Origin: an uncultured Collinsella sp.
Lineage (GTDB): Bacteria; Actinomycetota; Coriobacteriia; Coriobacteriales; Coriobacteriaceae
Direction: 5' to 3'
Length of the DNA stretch: 64,000 nt
NCBI GenBank assembly: GCA_900541205.1
Contig: UQIV01000013.1
Location: forward strand, 1-64,000
This document shows, piece by piece, positions 34,587-42,010 of the stretch. Made by a program: the position numbers and the translations under genes. Numbering within the stretch: position 1 is the stretch's first letter; every line of letters starts with the position of its first letter. The notes below the pieces were generated by a model that worked only from the letters and a program-made list of their open reading frames with translations, did no database searches and was not told the DNA's origin.

Positions 34587-37046
34587 CTATTCGCTAGCGC
34601 CTTCGCTGTCTTCGCGGTCATTGGCAAGCATTGCCGCGCCAGCGACCGTTGTCGCCACGGCGGCAGCGGCGAGCCCGGCGGCGATGCCGGAGCCGTCGCC
34701 CGTGTCGGCGAGTTTTCCGCCCGAGCCCTTGCTCTTGTTGCCCTTGCCGTTCTTGTCGGCGCTGCCCGCGTTGGCGCCAGTGCCGGTGCCGCCCGCGTTG
34801 CCCGAGGCTGCAACGGTAAAGCTTGCGGCTCCGTCGCTGGCGAGCGTGTAGTTTTGTGCCGCGTCGCCCAAAAGGCCTTTCGCGCGCACCCAGTACGTCC
34901 CTGCGGCAAATGTTTCGCCCTCGGCCATTGCCGTGCCCGGAGCGCCGTCCGCGTCGTGCACAAACTCGAGCTGGGCCGTGCAGGCATCGGTTTCGAGCTT
35001 GCCCTCGAGTGATGCCGCAATCTTGGCGCGCACGTCTTCGCCGGCCTTAAGGCCTTCGAGTCCCTCAAAATGGGGCGTCAGCGCGCGTGGATCGATATCG
35101 ATGGGCACAGAGCCCTGCAGCCCCGTAGCGGTCTCGTTACCCAGGGCGTCGACATCCACATATTCGATGGTAAACGCATAGCCCGAAGCCGCCACGTTGA
35201 GTACGTTGCTGCTGTCGACAAGGCGGAAATGACCCTCGCCAACGGTCTTGCCATCCTGGAATGAGGCATCGCTCAGCGAGTCGCCGTACGTCATGCGCAT
35301 GCGGGTCGGGAGGTAGTACGAAACGGTCTGCTTGTGCTTCGCATCGTAATTGCGCTGGTAGATGCTTCGGGCCAGTGCCGCATCAACAAAGTCGGACGCA
35401 ATGATGCCAATGTGCTTGAGGCAGTCCTCCTTTGTGCTCTCATTTCCGGTGCTGTTTATATACTGGCTCTTGTATAGATGCTCGTTGACCACTCGTGCTG
35501 CGGTAAAAGGATTGCTTCCTTGTTTGTAGTTCGTGCAGCTGGTGTAGTTGATACACCAGCTATGCTCCAGGACCTTTACCTTGGCCCCGTCAGTGTCCTC
35601 GACGTCCACCATGATGCGGGCGAGCTTGGTTGTCTCCTGCAGCGCCATATCGACCCAGCCGATTTTGTCGGTTCCTGTGCATTCGTAATGGTCCTGGGCG
35701 TATACCTTGGTGCAATAGGGCTCTTCGTCACCCGTTTTCCCTACGGCTTCAAAGCCCCGCTCGTCTCGAACGAGACACATAGAGGTGCTGTCGGTGTGTG
35801 CTGCGATTTTGTCGTCCCATTGGGTGAGGTCGAGGCCCCATGTGTGGCTGCTTACGCTGTTGCCGGCGAGCCCAAACCGACGCAGCAGGACGATCTTTCC
35901 GCGCACCTCGCCCAGCGTGGGGATACGGCTCGATGTGTAGAACAGGTTGGGGTTCTCATCAAAAACCTTGCCCAAGGCCGTCGTGAGGCTTTCGTCGGTA
36001 GCCTCGTCATTGCCCCGCGACACGAGCATGATGAGCGCTTCTGTCGGGTTTTCGCTCAAAAACGTATTGAAGTACCCGATGACATCGGAGAGATGCATAA
36101 AGTTCCCGTCTTTTTTGAGCAGGTAACAAGCTCCGTGGTCGATGCCGGGGTTCTCACCCTTTCCGAGTCGAATATCAAAATAGCGAACGCCTTCGAGCAG
36201 CTGCGTGGGGATGTAATCCTGCTGGCATTTTGCTTGGGAGGATTGGGGCTCGGTGTCGTTGTCGACGCTGCAGGTGCCCGAATCGTGCGTGCCCGGGATA
36301 CTCAGTTCGTCGAGGAACTTGTTGCCATCGACGTAGCTCATCCAACATGGTCCGTCGACGTAGCTGCTATACGTGATCCAGTCGATGCTGCTAACTGTGG
36401 CGTTGGTCTTGTCTATGCTGTAGCCGACAAGCTCGAGCTCCCACGGAATGCTCTTCCTCTTGTGGCAGATCTTGTTGTTGTCTTGGTCTTTGCCGTCCTT
36501 TTCTATGGCCAGGTAATTAATGTCTTTTTCCTCGTTTGTGCGGTCTCGGATGATGTAGGTTCCGTTTAGCTGGCGGTCGAACGCAAAAGAGCGGCTGGCC
36601 TTGCCGTCATGCTCGCCACTCCATACGTGGATGACCTTTCCATCTTTGTCCGAGTCGCCATCGACCGACCAAATGCTGTAGCCCGTCTTCTTGTGCTCTT
36701 CGAAATTGAGCAGGGTGCGGATGGCATACCAATTTGTATTTTTTGTATCGGTCACCACGTGCTCAAGGATGAGCTTGCTGGACGTGCCGTCATTAAATAG
36801 GTGGCAGACGTTGCCCTTGATGTTGCCGTCTTGGTTGACGCTTGCGGTACGAAAATAGCCCGCGGGGCGAAGGCGAATGACGAACTTGTCGAGGCTGACC
36901 GACGCTGTGGCAGCGTCGTCTGCAAATGCCGCTCGCAGGGGAATACCCAGCGTCGCGGTTTCGGGCAGGCTTGCAAGCGGCGACAACGCCGCAAGTCCTA
37001 GGCCCAACGTAAACGCTCGGCGACTGATGGCGTGGTGTTCGGTCAT
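34587..37046 (-). CDS. secreted PI-PLC-domain protein with Tat-like signal and wall anchor
   Basis: An 819-aa exported protein. The N-terminus HAISRRAFTLGLGLAALS is a twin-arginine-type signal. Residues 45-220 look like a ricin-type beta-trefoil (sugar binding), then a PI-PLC X domain with IPGTHDSG (His near 252) and IDHGACY (His near 303), the two catalytic histidines of bacterial phosphatidylinositol phospholipase C. The C-terminus has a Gly/Ser/Lys spacer, LADTGDG (a sortase-like LPxTG variant) and a hydrophobic helix, although the final tail is acidic rather than basic. It would cleave PI or GPI-type lipids at the cell surface. GGAGG precedes ATG 37046. Confidence 0.87.
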   Translation of the reverse strand: MTEHHAISRRAFTLGLGLAALSPLASLPETATLGIPLRAAFADDAATASVSLDKFVIRLRPAGYFRTASVNQDGNIKGNVCHLFNDGTSSKLILEHVVTDTKNTNWYAIRTLLNFEEHKKTGYSIWSVDGDSDKDGKVIHVWSGEHDGKASRSFAFDRQLNGTYIIRDRTNEEKDINYLAIEKDGKDQDNNKICHKRKSIPWELELVGYSIDKTNATVSSIDWITYSSYVDGPCWMSYVDGNKFLDELSIPGTHDSGTCSVDNDTEPQSSQAKCQQDYIPTQLLEGVRYFDIRLGKGENPGIDHGACYLLKKDGNFMHLSDVIGYFNTFLSENPTEALIMLVSRGNDEATDESLTTALGKVFDENPNLFYTSSRIPTLGEVRGKIVLLRRFGLAGNSVSSHTWGLDLTQWDDKIAAHTDSTSMCLVRDERGFEAVGKTGDEEPYCTKVYAQDHYECTGTDKIGWVDMALQETTKLARIMVDVEDTDGAKVKVLEHSWCINYTSCTNYKQGSNPFTAARVVNEHLYKSQYINSTGNESTKEDCLKHIGIIASDFVDAALARSIYQRNYDAKHKQTVSYYLPTRMRMTYGDSLSDASFQDGKTVGEGHFRLVDSSNVLNVAASGYAFTIEYVDVDALGNETATGLQGSVPIDIDPRALTPHFEGLEGLKAGEDVRAKIAASLEGKLETDACTAQLEFVHDADGAPGTAMAEGETFAAGTYWVRAKGLLGDAAQNYTLASDGAASFTVAASGNAGGTGTGANAGSADKNGKGNKSKGSGGKLADTGDGSGIAAGLAAAAVATTVAGAAMLANDREDSEGASE

Positions 37047-37350
37047 AACTCCTCCATTCGCAGGGTGCGGTTATGCACTCGTTTGGGTCACTATACTGCC
37101 CAGATGTCTAAACGTGTTGGCTTAATTGTCTGCGCGGCGCTATAAATCGGCGGGCGGACGCGTTGGGGCGCTTGTCTATTTGTGTTGCTACCGTGTCTGG
37201 GATGGTTCCGGCGTCCGGCATCCTCGTGTTCGTCGGCTGCCGGCATAAGAAAGGGAGGGTCGGTTTACCGGCCCTCCCTTAGTACGAAGCGCTGGGTTAC
37301 TGTCGCTTGCTTGCGCTGCGCTCGTGTTTCCCATTGCGCTCGCCAGTCGC
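37047..37350. other. PI-PLC promoter region and lipoprotein terminator
   Basis: No gene is seen. A terminator for the lipoprotein gene lies at 37251-37280, and the remainder is presumed PI-PLC promoter; I find no clear -35/-10 pair. Confidence 0.5.
37251..37280 (-). terminator. terminator of lipoprotein gene 1
   Basis: AAGGGAGGG / CCCTCCCTT stem with a CGG/CCG extension; T-rich TTTCTTAT follows on the minus strand. Confidence 0.8.
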
Positions 37351-37944
37351 TTAGCGCTTAATCTCGATATCGTCGAGCTTAACATCCATGGCCTCGGTCT
37401 TGGCCTTGGCAATGTCGTCGGCAAATTCCAGAGACTTCATCATGGTCTCGACGGCGTCCTTGTGCTCTTCGACGTTGTCGATGCGCACATACACGCTGCC
37501 GCCGTCAACGTCGGTGAAGTACTCAGTCGTCACGCCGCCCGAGTGTGTATAGGAAGCGTTGCGCCAAGTCTTGCCGTTGTACTTGACGGGGTCATTCTCG
37601 GTCCACTCAAAGCTGGCATTCCACTTTGCCTCGTAGTCGAACAGCTCGTCGGCGTTCTTGTCAGGGTCGAAGACAGGGATGAAGCGATCGCTGGCGTGCT
37701 CGCTCTCGGTGAACTTAAACTGGGCCCTGTCGGCGGTATCGCCTGCGACGTCGGTGACCTCGACGCCCTCGGGGACCTCGACCTTAAACCAAATGAAGTC
37801 GGTCCTCATATCCACGGCTGGCTTTTCTGCTCCGCCGCCACCGCCACTGCCGGTAGCGCCACCGCTTCCGCCACAACCCACCAGGGCAACTGCGGCAAAG
37901 AGACTGATGCAGAGGGTGAGAATCGCAAAGGCCTTCTTTTTCAT
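37351..37944 (-). CDS. lipoprotein, paralogue 1
   Basis: A 197-aa lipoprotein: signal peptide MKKKAFAILTLCISLFAAVA and lipobox LVGC with lipidated C24, then a Gly-rich linker. The mature part has DFIWFKVEVPEGVEV, YNGKTWRNASY and DVDGGSVYVRIDNVEEHKDAVETMMKSLEF. It is clearly paralogous to the next gene (38176-38778) in both order and motifs. Function unknown. GAGGAGG precedes the ATG, and a duplicated upstream element lies 75-95 bases upstream. Confidence 0.88.
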   Translation of the reverse strand: MKKKAFAILTLCISLFAAVALVGCGGSGGATGSGGGGGAEKPAVDMRTDFIWFKVEVPEGVEVTDVAGDTADRAQFKFTESEHASDRFIPVFDPDKNADELFDYEAKWNASFEWTENDPVKYNGKTWRNASYTHSGGVTTEYFTDVDGGSVYVRIDNVEEHKDAVETMMKSLEFADDIAKAKTEAMDVKLDDIEIKR

Positions 37945-38018
37945 GGTCGTGTCCTCCTCGATCTGTAACCGCCCATGGATTACCTGCCTTTACTGTACGC
38001 GCGAGCGGCTCGTAAGGG

Positions 38019-38037
38019 TGGGCCATGTGTCCCATTC
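38019..38037. repeat. duplicated element upstream of lipoprotein 1
   Basis: GGTGGGCCATGTGTCCCAT is repeated exactly upstream of lipoprotein gene 2 (about 38976-38994); flanks also resemble each other. It contains a TGGG/CCCA dyad. Probably co-duplicated promoter or leader DNA. Confidence 0.55.
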
Positions 38038-38086
38038 TGAGGGTCGGATTTACGCCGACATGTGGCAATATGCCCGGGCGCAAAAG

Positions 38087-38118
38087 AGGGGAGGATCGAT
38101 GCTATCGACCCTCCCCGG
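38087..38118 (-). terminator. terminator of lipoprotein gene 2
   Basis: GGGGAGGATCGAT / ATCGACCCTCCCC stem; TCTTTTG follows on the minus strand. Confidence 0.75.
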
Positions 38119-38175
38119 TGTTGGGTGCCCGTTGTTTTAATGGAGCGCGCGTACGTGGGTGTGTGCGGTGTTCAA

Positions 38176-38778
38176 TTACTTGATCTCGATGTTCGAAATC
38201 TCGACTTCGCGTGCCTCGGCAACTGCCTTCGCCATGTCATCGGGGAACTCGATGGAGTTGAGGAGCGCCTCGGCTTCTTTCTTATGCAGATCGAAGTTCG
38301 AGATGAGAACGTAGACGCTTCCCGGCTCAACGTCGGTAAAAAGCATGGTTGAGATGCCGCTGTTGTCCTCGTATGTTCCGACGAGCCACGTCCTGCCGTT
38401 ATACTCGACGGACCCGCCATCCTTCCACTGGAACGTATCCCTCTTCTTTTCCGCCTGGTCGGCGTGGGATTCCTCGGCCGTCAGCGCTTTTTTCCAAACG
38501 GGGATAAAGCGATCGGCCGAACCGTTCTCGTCTTCGGGGAAAGTGAGCTGGACCTTGTCGGCATTCTTGCCAGCGGAGTCGCTTGCGCCAGCGCCCTCGG
38601 GCATCTCGACCTTAAACCAAATGAAGTCAGTCTTCTTGGCAACGGGGGCCTTTTCCTTGCTCTCGCTCTTAGCGGCGCTGCCGCCCCCGCCCGATGCGCT
38701 CCCGCCGCAGCCGACAAGGGCGAGTGCGGCAAAGAGGGCGATGCACAGGGAAAGGATTGATAGGGTCTTTTTCATCAT
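38176..38778 (-). CDS. lipoprotein, paralogue 2
   Basis: A 200-aa lipoprotein, start ATG 38778 behind AAGGAGG (adjacent ATG codons make the exact start uncertain by one residue). Signal peptide and lipobox LVGC (C24) match paralogue 1, followed by a Gly/Ser linker and DFIWFKVEMPEGAGAS, YNGRTWLVGTY and DVEPGSVYVLISNFDLHKKEAEALLNSIEF. Tandem duplication with independent terminators suggests separate regulation. Function unknown. Confidence 0.87.
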   Translation of the reverse strand: MMKKTLSILSLCIALFAALALVGCGGSASGGGGSAAKSESKEKAPVAKKTDFIWFKVEMPEGAGASDSAGKNADKVQLTFPEDENGSADRFIPVWKKALTAEESHADQAEKKRDTFQWKDGGSVEYNGRTWLVGTYEDNSGISTMLFTDVEPGSVYVLISNFDLHKKEAEALLNSIEFPDDMAKAVAEAREVEISNIEIK

Positions 38779-38975
38779 GGTGGCGTCCTCCTTGTCTGCT
38801 GATGACATCACGGCGCCGCATGCTGTTGGGGTACTGATTGCGCTGGCGGCGGATGTCTCTGTGTACTGTGCAGCTTATGCCTCCGTTCATCGCTTGTGGC
38901 CGTTGCGCGGCCGTGCCCCAACGGGTTCCTTACTTATAGATATGCCCCAGTTTGTACCGTTCGGGAGTCTCGAAA

Positions 38976-38994
38976 GGTGGGCCATGTGTCCCAT
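38976..38994. repeat. duplicated element upstream of lipoprotein 2
   Basis: Exact copy of the 19-base element near 38019, about 200 bases upstream of the lipoprotein 2 start. Confidence 0.55.
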
Positions 38995-39063
38995 GTTTGC
39001 GTGTGCGGGCTTGCCGCAAGGTGGGCCTGGCGCTGGGCAAGCGTGCGGCTTGGTTGATGCTCC

Positions 39064-39078
39064 CAATGTTGCGCAACA
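39064..39078. promoter_or_regulatory. palindrome TGTTGCGCAACA, copy 2
   Basis: Same 15 bases as 25558-25572, 63 bases upstream of the zinc-ribbon gene at 39142. Confidence 0.55.
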
Positions 39079-39141
39079 GCGATGCCGGCTTAAGGTTTTA
39101 GACTTGGCTGTGACAAAAGCTAAACCACGAAAGGTCGAACG

Positions 39142-39981
39142 ATGTTCTGTCAAAAATGCGGACAGCAAGTTCCCGATGGATCGACGTTTTGCACGCATTG
39201 CGGGGCGTCGCTTGCGGGTGGCTCCGCGCCGACGCCTACGGGCGCTGGTCCTTCCTCTGCCCCGGGCCTAACCCAATCGATGCCGCCGGTCGCGCCCGCT
39301 CCTCAAAAACCTAAGAGCAAAGCTCCGATTATCATCGCGGTGGCGTGTGCCGCCGTGGTACTCCTTGGGGGTGGCACGGTGTTTGCGCTCACGATGCTTA
39401 ACGGGTCCAAGAGCTCCGACACGAAAATCTCGGTGATCGATACCGGGTCTTCGGACGAGAAAGATTCTTCTGCCAAGAAGAAGGATGACAAGTCCAAGGC
39501 CAAGGGGTCTTCGTCGTCGGATGACGAGGCCGTTCCCGAGGACGAATCGGCATACTACGGCTCGGGCGATTCGGACGATTACCTAACCGACGTGTATACG
39601 TACACGAACGACATGCATCCTTATAGCATGTCGATTCCCAATCGCTTTGAGATGGAAGATACTCCCAGCGGCAGTGGCGCCAGGTATGAGGATCCGGAGA
39701 CGGGTTTTGTGATCAACCTGTTTGGCTACGTCAACATTAACGAAGAAACCGCGCACGAGATGTTCGTCGACGTGGACACCTCGGGCAAGGCCGACCTCTA
39801 TACCGCAGAGGGCGACAACTGGTACGTGGTCTCGTGGCGCGAGGGCGATACGATCATTTACGAAAAGACGATCGTCACGGATTCGACGATTGCCACGGCG
39901 CATTTGGAGTACTCGACTGCAAACCGCGACATGGGGTCGAAGATTATCGATACGCTGTTGCCGACGTTCCAGGTGGACTAG
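39142..39981 (+). CDS. zinc-ribbon, single-TM surface protein (smaller paralogue)
   Basis: A 279-aa protein starting MFCQKCGQQVPDGSTFCTHCG (C3, C6, C17, C20), a ribbon nearly identical to the protein at 25654. A Pro-rich linker leads to one membrane helix at about 61-85 (IIIAVACAAVVLLGGGTVFALTM), a Ser/Asp/Lys spacer and a globular exported domain (HPYSMSIPNRFEMED, GFVINLFGYVN, MGSKIIDTLLPTFQVD). No function can be assigned. Shared ribbon, topology and upstream palindrome suggest it is co-regulated with the 25654 gene. Confidence 0.8.
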   Translation: MFCQKCGQQVPDGSTFCTHCGASLAGGSAPTPTGAGPSSAPGLTQSMPPVAPAPQKPKSKAPIIIAVACAAVVLLGGGTVFALTMLNGSKSSDTKISVIDTGSSDEKDSSAKKKDDKSKAKGSSSSDDEAVPEDESAYYGSGDSDDYLTDVYTYTNDMHPYSMSIPNRFEMEDTPSGSGARYEDPETGFVINLFGYVNINEETAHEMFVDVDTSGKADLYTAEGDNWYVVSWREGDTIIYEKTIVTDSTIATAHLEYSTANRDMGSKIIDTLLPTFQVD

Positions 39982-40077
39982 GCGCCCGTGCCTATAGCCG
40001 GCAATCGGAAACGCCGATAGCCAGAGCTCCTGACAGCCTTTGTCTTATGGGCTAGACTGGCTTGGACGAGATCGATG

Positions 40078-40119
40078 AATGGGACAACCGCTTCCTGGCG
40101 TCGTTGTCCCATTTTTTAT
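40078..40119 (+). terminator. Rho-independent terminator
   Basis: AATGGGACAAC / GTTGTCCCATT stem followed by TTTTATT. It ends the zinc-ribbon gene; being 48 bases before fchA, it could also act as an attenuator for it. Confidence 0.85.
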
Positions 40120-40166
40120 TATGCGTGCGGCCCGTGGTGGCCGGCGCGGTGGGCAGAGGTGTTTCG

Positions 40167-40799
40167 ATGAGCCAAGAGATGATGGATAAAACCTGCCGAG
40201 GGTTTGCCGAGGCGCTTGCCGCGCGCGAGCCCGTTCCCGGCGGCGGCAGCGCGAGCGCCTTTGTGGGCGCGCTGGGCGCCTCGCTTTGCGGGATGGTCGC
40301 GCGCTATGGCGCGACGAACCCCGCGCTTGCCGATCGCGCGGACGATCTGACACACGCATTTGCCCAGGCAGATGAGCTGGCTCAGGAGCTTGTGGGTCTG
40401 GTCGCCGAGGACGTTCGTGCGTACGGCCAGGTGTCTGCGGCATACGGTATTCCGCGCGAGGATCCGGCTCGACCGGCTGCGATTCAGGATGCGCTGCACG
40501 TGGCAGCCATGCCGCCGTACCGCATTATGGATGCGTGCGGGCGTGCGCTGGCGCTGCTCGAGGACATGGCGGACAAGGGCTCCCGACAGCTGCTGTCCGA
40601 CGTGGCATGCGGCGCCGTGTTCTGCCGCGCCGCCATGCAGGGCGCGAGCTTGACGCTCTTTGCGAACACCACGTCTATGAAAGACCGGGCACGCGCCGAG
40701 GAGCTCGAGGCGGCGTGCGATGAGCTGCTGGATACGTGGCTGCCGCGCGCCGATGCGCTGGCGCGCCGCGCCGCTGACGCCGCAAGGAAGAGGGGATAG
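40167..40799 (+). CDS. fchA: cyclodeaminase/cyclohydrolase family protein (FchA-like)
   Basis: A 210-aa all-helical protein of the formimidoyl-THF cyclodeaminase/methenyl-THF cyclohydrolase family; start at ATG 40167 behind AGAGGTG. The signature PVPGGGSASAFVGALGASL is present, followed by the usual helices (ATNPALADRADDLTHAF, CGAVFCRAAMQGA). In acetogens and other anaerobes FchA hydrolyses methenyl-THF to formyl-THF. It lies 2 bases before folD, and that FolD lacks cyclohydrolase residues, which supports the FchA role over histidine-type cyclodeaminase. No histidine-degradation genes are nearby. Confidence 0.85.
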   Translation: MSQEMMDKTCRGFAEALAAREPVPGGGSASAFVGALGASLCGMVARYGATNPALADRADDLTHAFAQADELAQELVGLVAEDVRAYGQVSAAYGIPREDPARPAAIQDALHVAAMPPYRIMDACGRALALLEDMADKGSRQLLSDVACGAVFCRAAMQGASLTLFANTTSMKDRARAEELEAACDELLDTWLPRADALARRAADAARKRG

Positions 40800-40801
40800 C
40801 C

Positions 40802-41656
40802 ATGGCAGAGCTGCTGAAGGGGGCCCCTGTTGCCCGTGCTTTGACCGAGGAACTCGCTGCTCGCTGCATGGCTTTGCGTGAGCGCGGCGTTGTGCCGACG
40901 CTGGCCATCGTGCGCGTGGGCGAGCGCGAGGACGACCTATCCTACGAGCGCGGTGCCCTCAAGCGCTGCGAGAAGGTCGGCATCGAGGCTCGTCGCGTTT
41001 TGCTTCCTGCCGATGTTTCGCAGGACGAGCTACTGGCGGCTATTAAGGACATCAATGCCGACCCTGCTGTTCACGGATGCCTGATGTTTCGCCCGCTGCC
41101 CGCTGGGCTTGACGAGGATGCGGCTGCCGCGGCGCTCGATCCCGCCAAGGATGTTGACTCCATGACGCCGGCCTCGCTGCTTACCACGCTTTCGGGGCGG
41201 GGCGAGGGCTTTGCTCCCTGCACGGCCGAGGCCGTGCTGGCGTTGCTGGACCATTACGGCGTTGAGCTGGATGGGGCCAAGGTCGCGGTCGTCGGTCGAT
41301 CGCTGGTGATTGGCCGCCCCGTTGCCGCCATGCTTACGGCTCGCAACGCTACCGTGACGACGTGCCATACGCATACGCTTGACTTGGCTGCCGAGTGCCG
41401 TTCAGCTGATATTGTGGTTGCGGCCGTTGGACGCGCGCGCACGATTGGCACGGATGCGGTTCGCGAGGGCCAGACAATCATCGATGTGGGCATCAACTGG
41501 GACGAGGCCACCGGCAAGCTGGTCGGCGACGTCGATTTCGATGCTGCGGAGCCGGCCGTTAACGCCATCACGCCCGTGCCGGGCGGCGTGGGCGCTGTAA
41601 CGACGGCGATTCTCGCCAAACACGTGATCGAGGCGGCGGAGCGTGCATCGAAATAG
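40802..41656 (+). CDS. folD: methylene-THF dehydrogenase FolD, probably without cyclohydrolase activity
   Basis: A 284-aa FolD with the NADP-binding VGRSLVIGRPVAAML and the closing motif PVPGGVGAVTTAILAKH. The catalytic Lys that lies four residues after Tyr in the family (Y-x3-K) is Ala here (Y48, A52), and the QLPLP glutamine is Phe (F96-RPLP). D119 is kept (KDVDS). In characterised homologues this lysine is needed for the cyclohydrolase but not the dehydrogenase. I infer a dehydrogenase-only enzyme paired with FchA. GAGGGG precedes ATG 40802. Confidence 0.93.
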   Translation: MAELLKGAPVARALTEELAARCMALRERGVVPTLAIVRVGEREDDLSYERGALKRCEKVGIEARRVLLPADVSQDELLAAIKDINADPAVHGCLMFRPLPAGLDEDAAAAALDPAKDVDSMTPASLLTTLSGRGEGFAPCTAEAVLALLDHYGVELDGAKVAVVGRSLVIGRPVAAMLTARNATVTTCHTHTLDLAAECRSADIVVAAVGRARTIGTDAVREGQTIIDVGINWDEATGKLVGDVDFDAAEPAVNAITPVPGGVGAVTTAILAKHVIEAAERASK

Positions 41657-41694
41657 GCGTTTTGGGCTGTATGAAGGGTCAGCTATATACCCAC

Positions 41695-41922
41695 TGTGCA
41701 AAAAACGCCAATTATGAGTACTGTTGCCAAGATAGTCGCATATGTTTTACGTCTTTTGGACTCCCTAACGATATTCATTCTCGTTGGGGAGCCCATTTTA
41801 TTGAACCTATGGGGAATAACGTTGTCTTGCTTTTGGACAATTGGGGATTTCCGGCACTCATTACAAGGAAATTTGCTGCTACTAAATTGGTGACAGTACT
41901 CATATTTGGCATTTTTTGCCCA
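41695..41922. mobile_element. MITE-like AT-rich element with 36-bp inverted ends
   Basis: Left end 41695-41730 and right end 41887-41922 are inverted copies (about 31 of 36 match, 8-base runs such as TGAGTACTGT conserved). CAAAAAA follows closely inside each end. The interior is AT-rich, contains a TCCCTAACGA/TCGTTGGGGA dyad and no convincing gene. Size (about 230 bp) and ends fit a non-autonomous transposon remnant; a long transcript hairpin with T-rich ends is an alternative. I see no clear target duplication. Confidence 0.6.
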
Positions 41923-42010
41923 CAGGGGCTGCCGGGGCGGCGGTTTCGCCCTTTTTGCGCCGAAGCGATACACTGTTGCCGTTTGATTTCTTCGCTCAAG
42001 GAGGATGCGC

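Larger units (their letters stand above)
38779..39141. other. divergent promoter gap (lipoprotein 2 / zinc-ribbon gene)
   Basis: No gene. Holds the repeated GGTGGGCCATGTGTCCCAT element and the palindrome at 39067-39078. Confidence 0.5.

Noticed and set aside
40167..40799. Cyclodeaminase as part of histidine degradation
   Set aside because: No hut genes nearby. Adjacency to folD fits FchA better.
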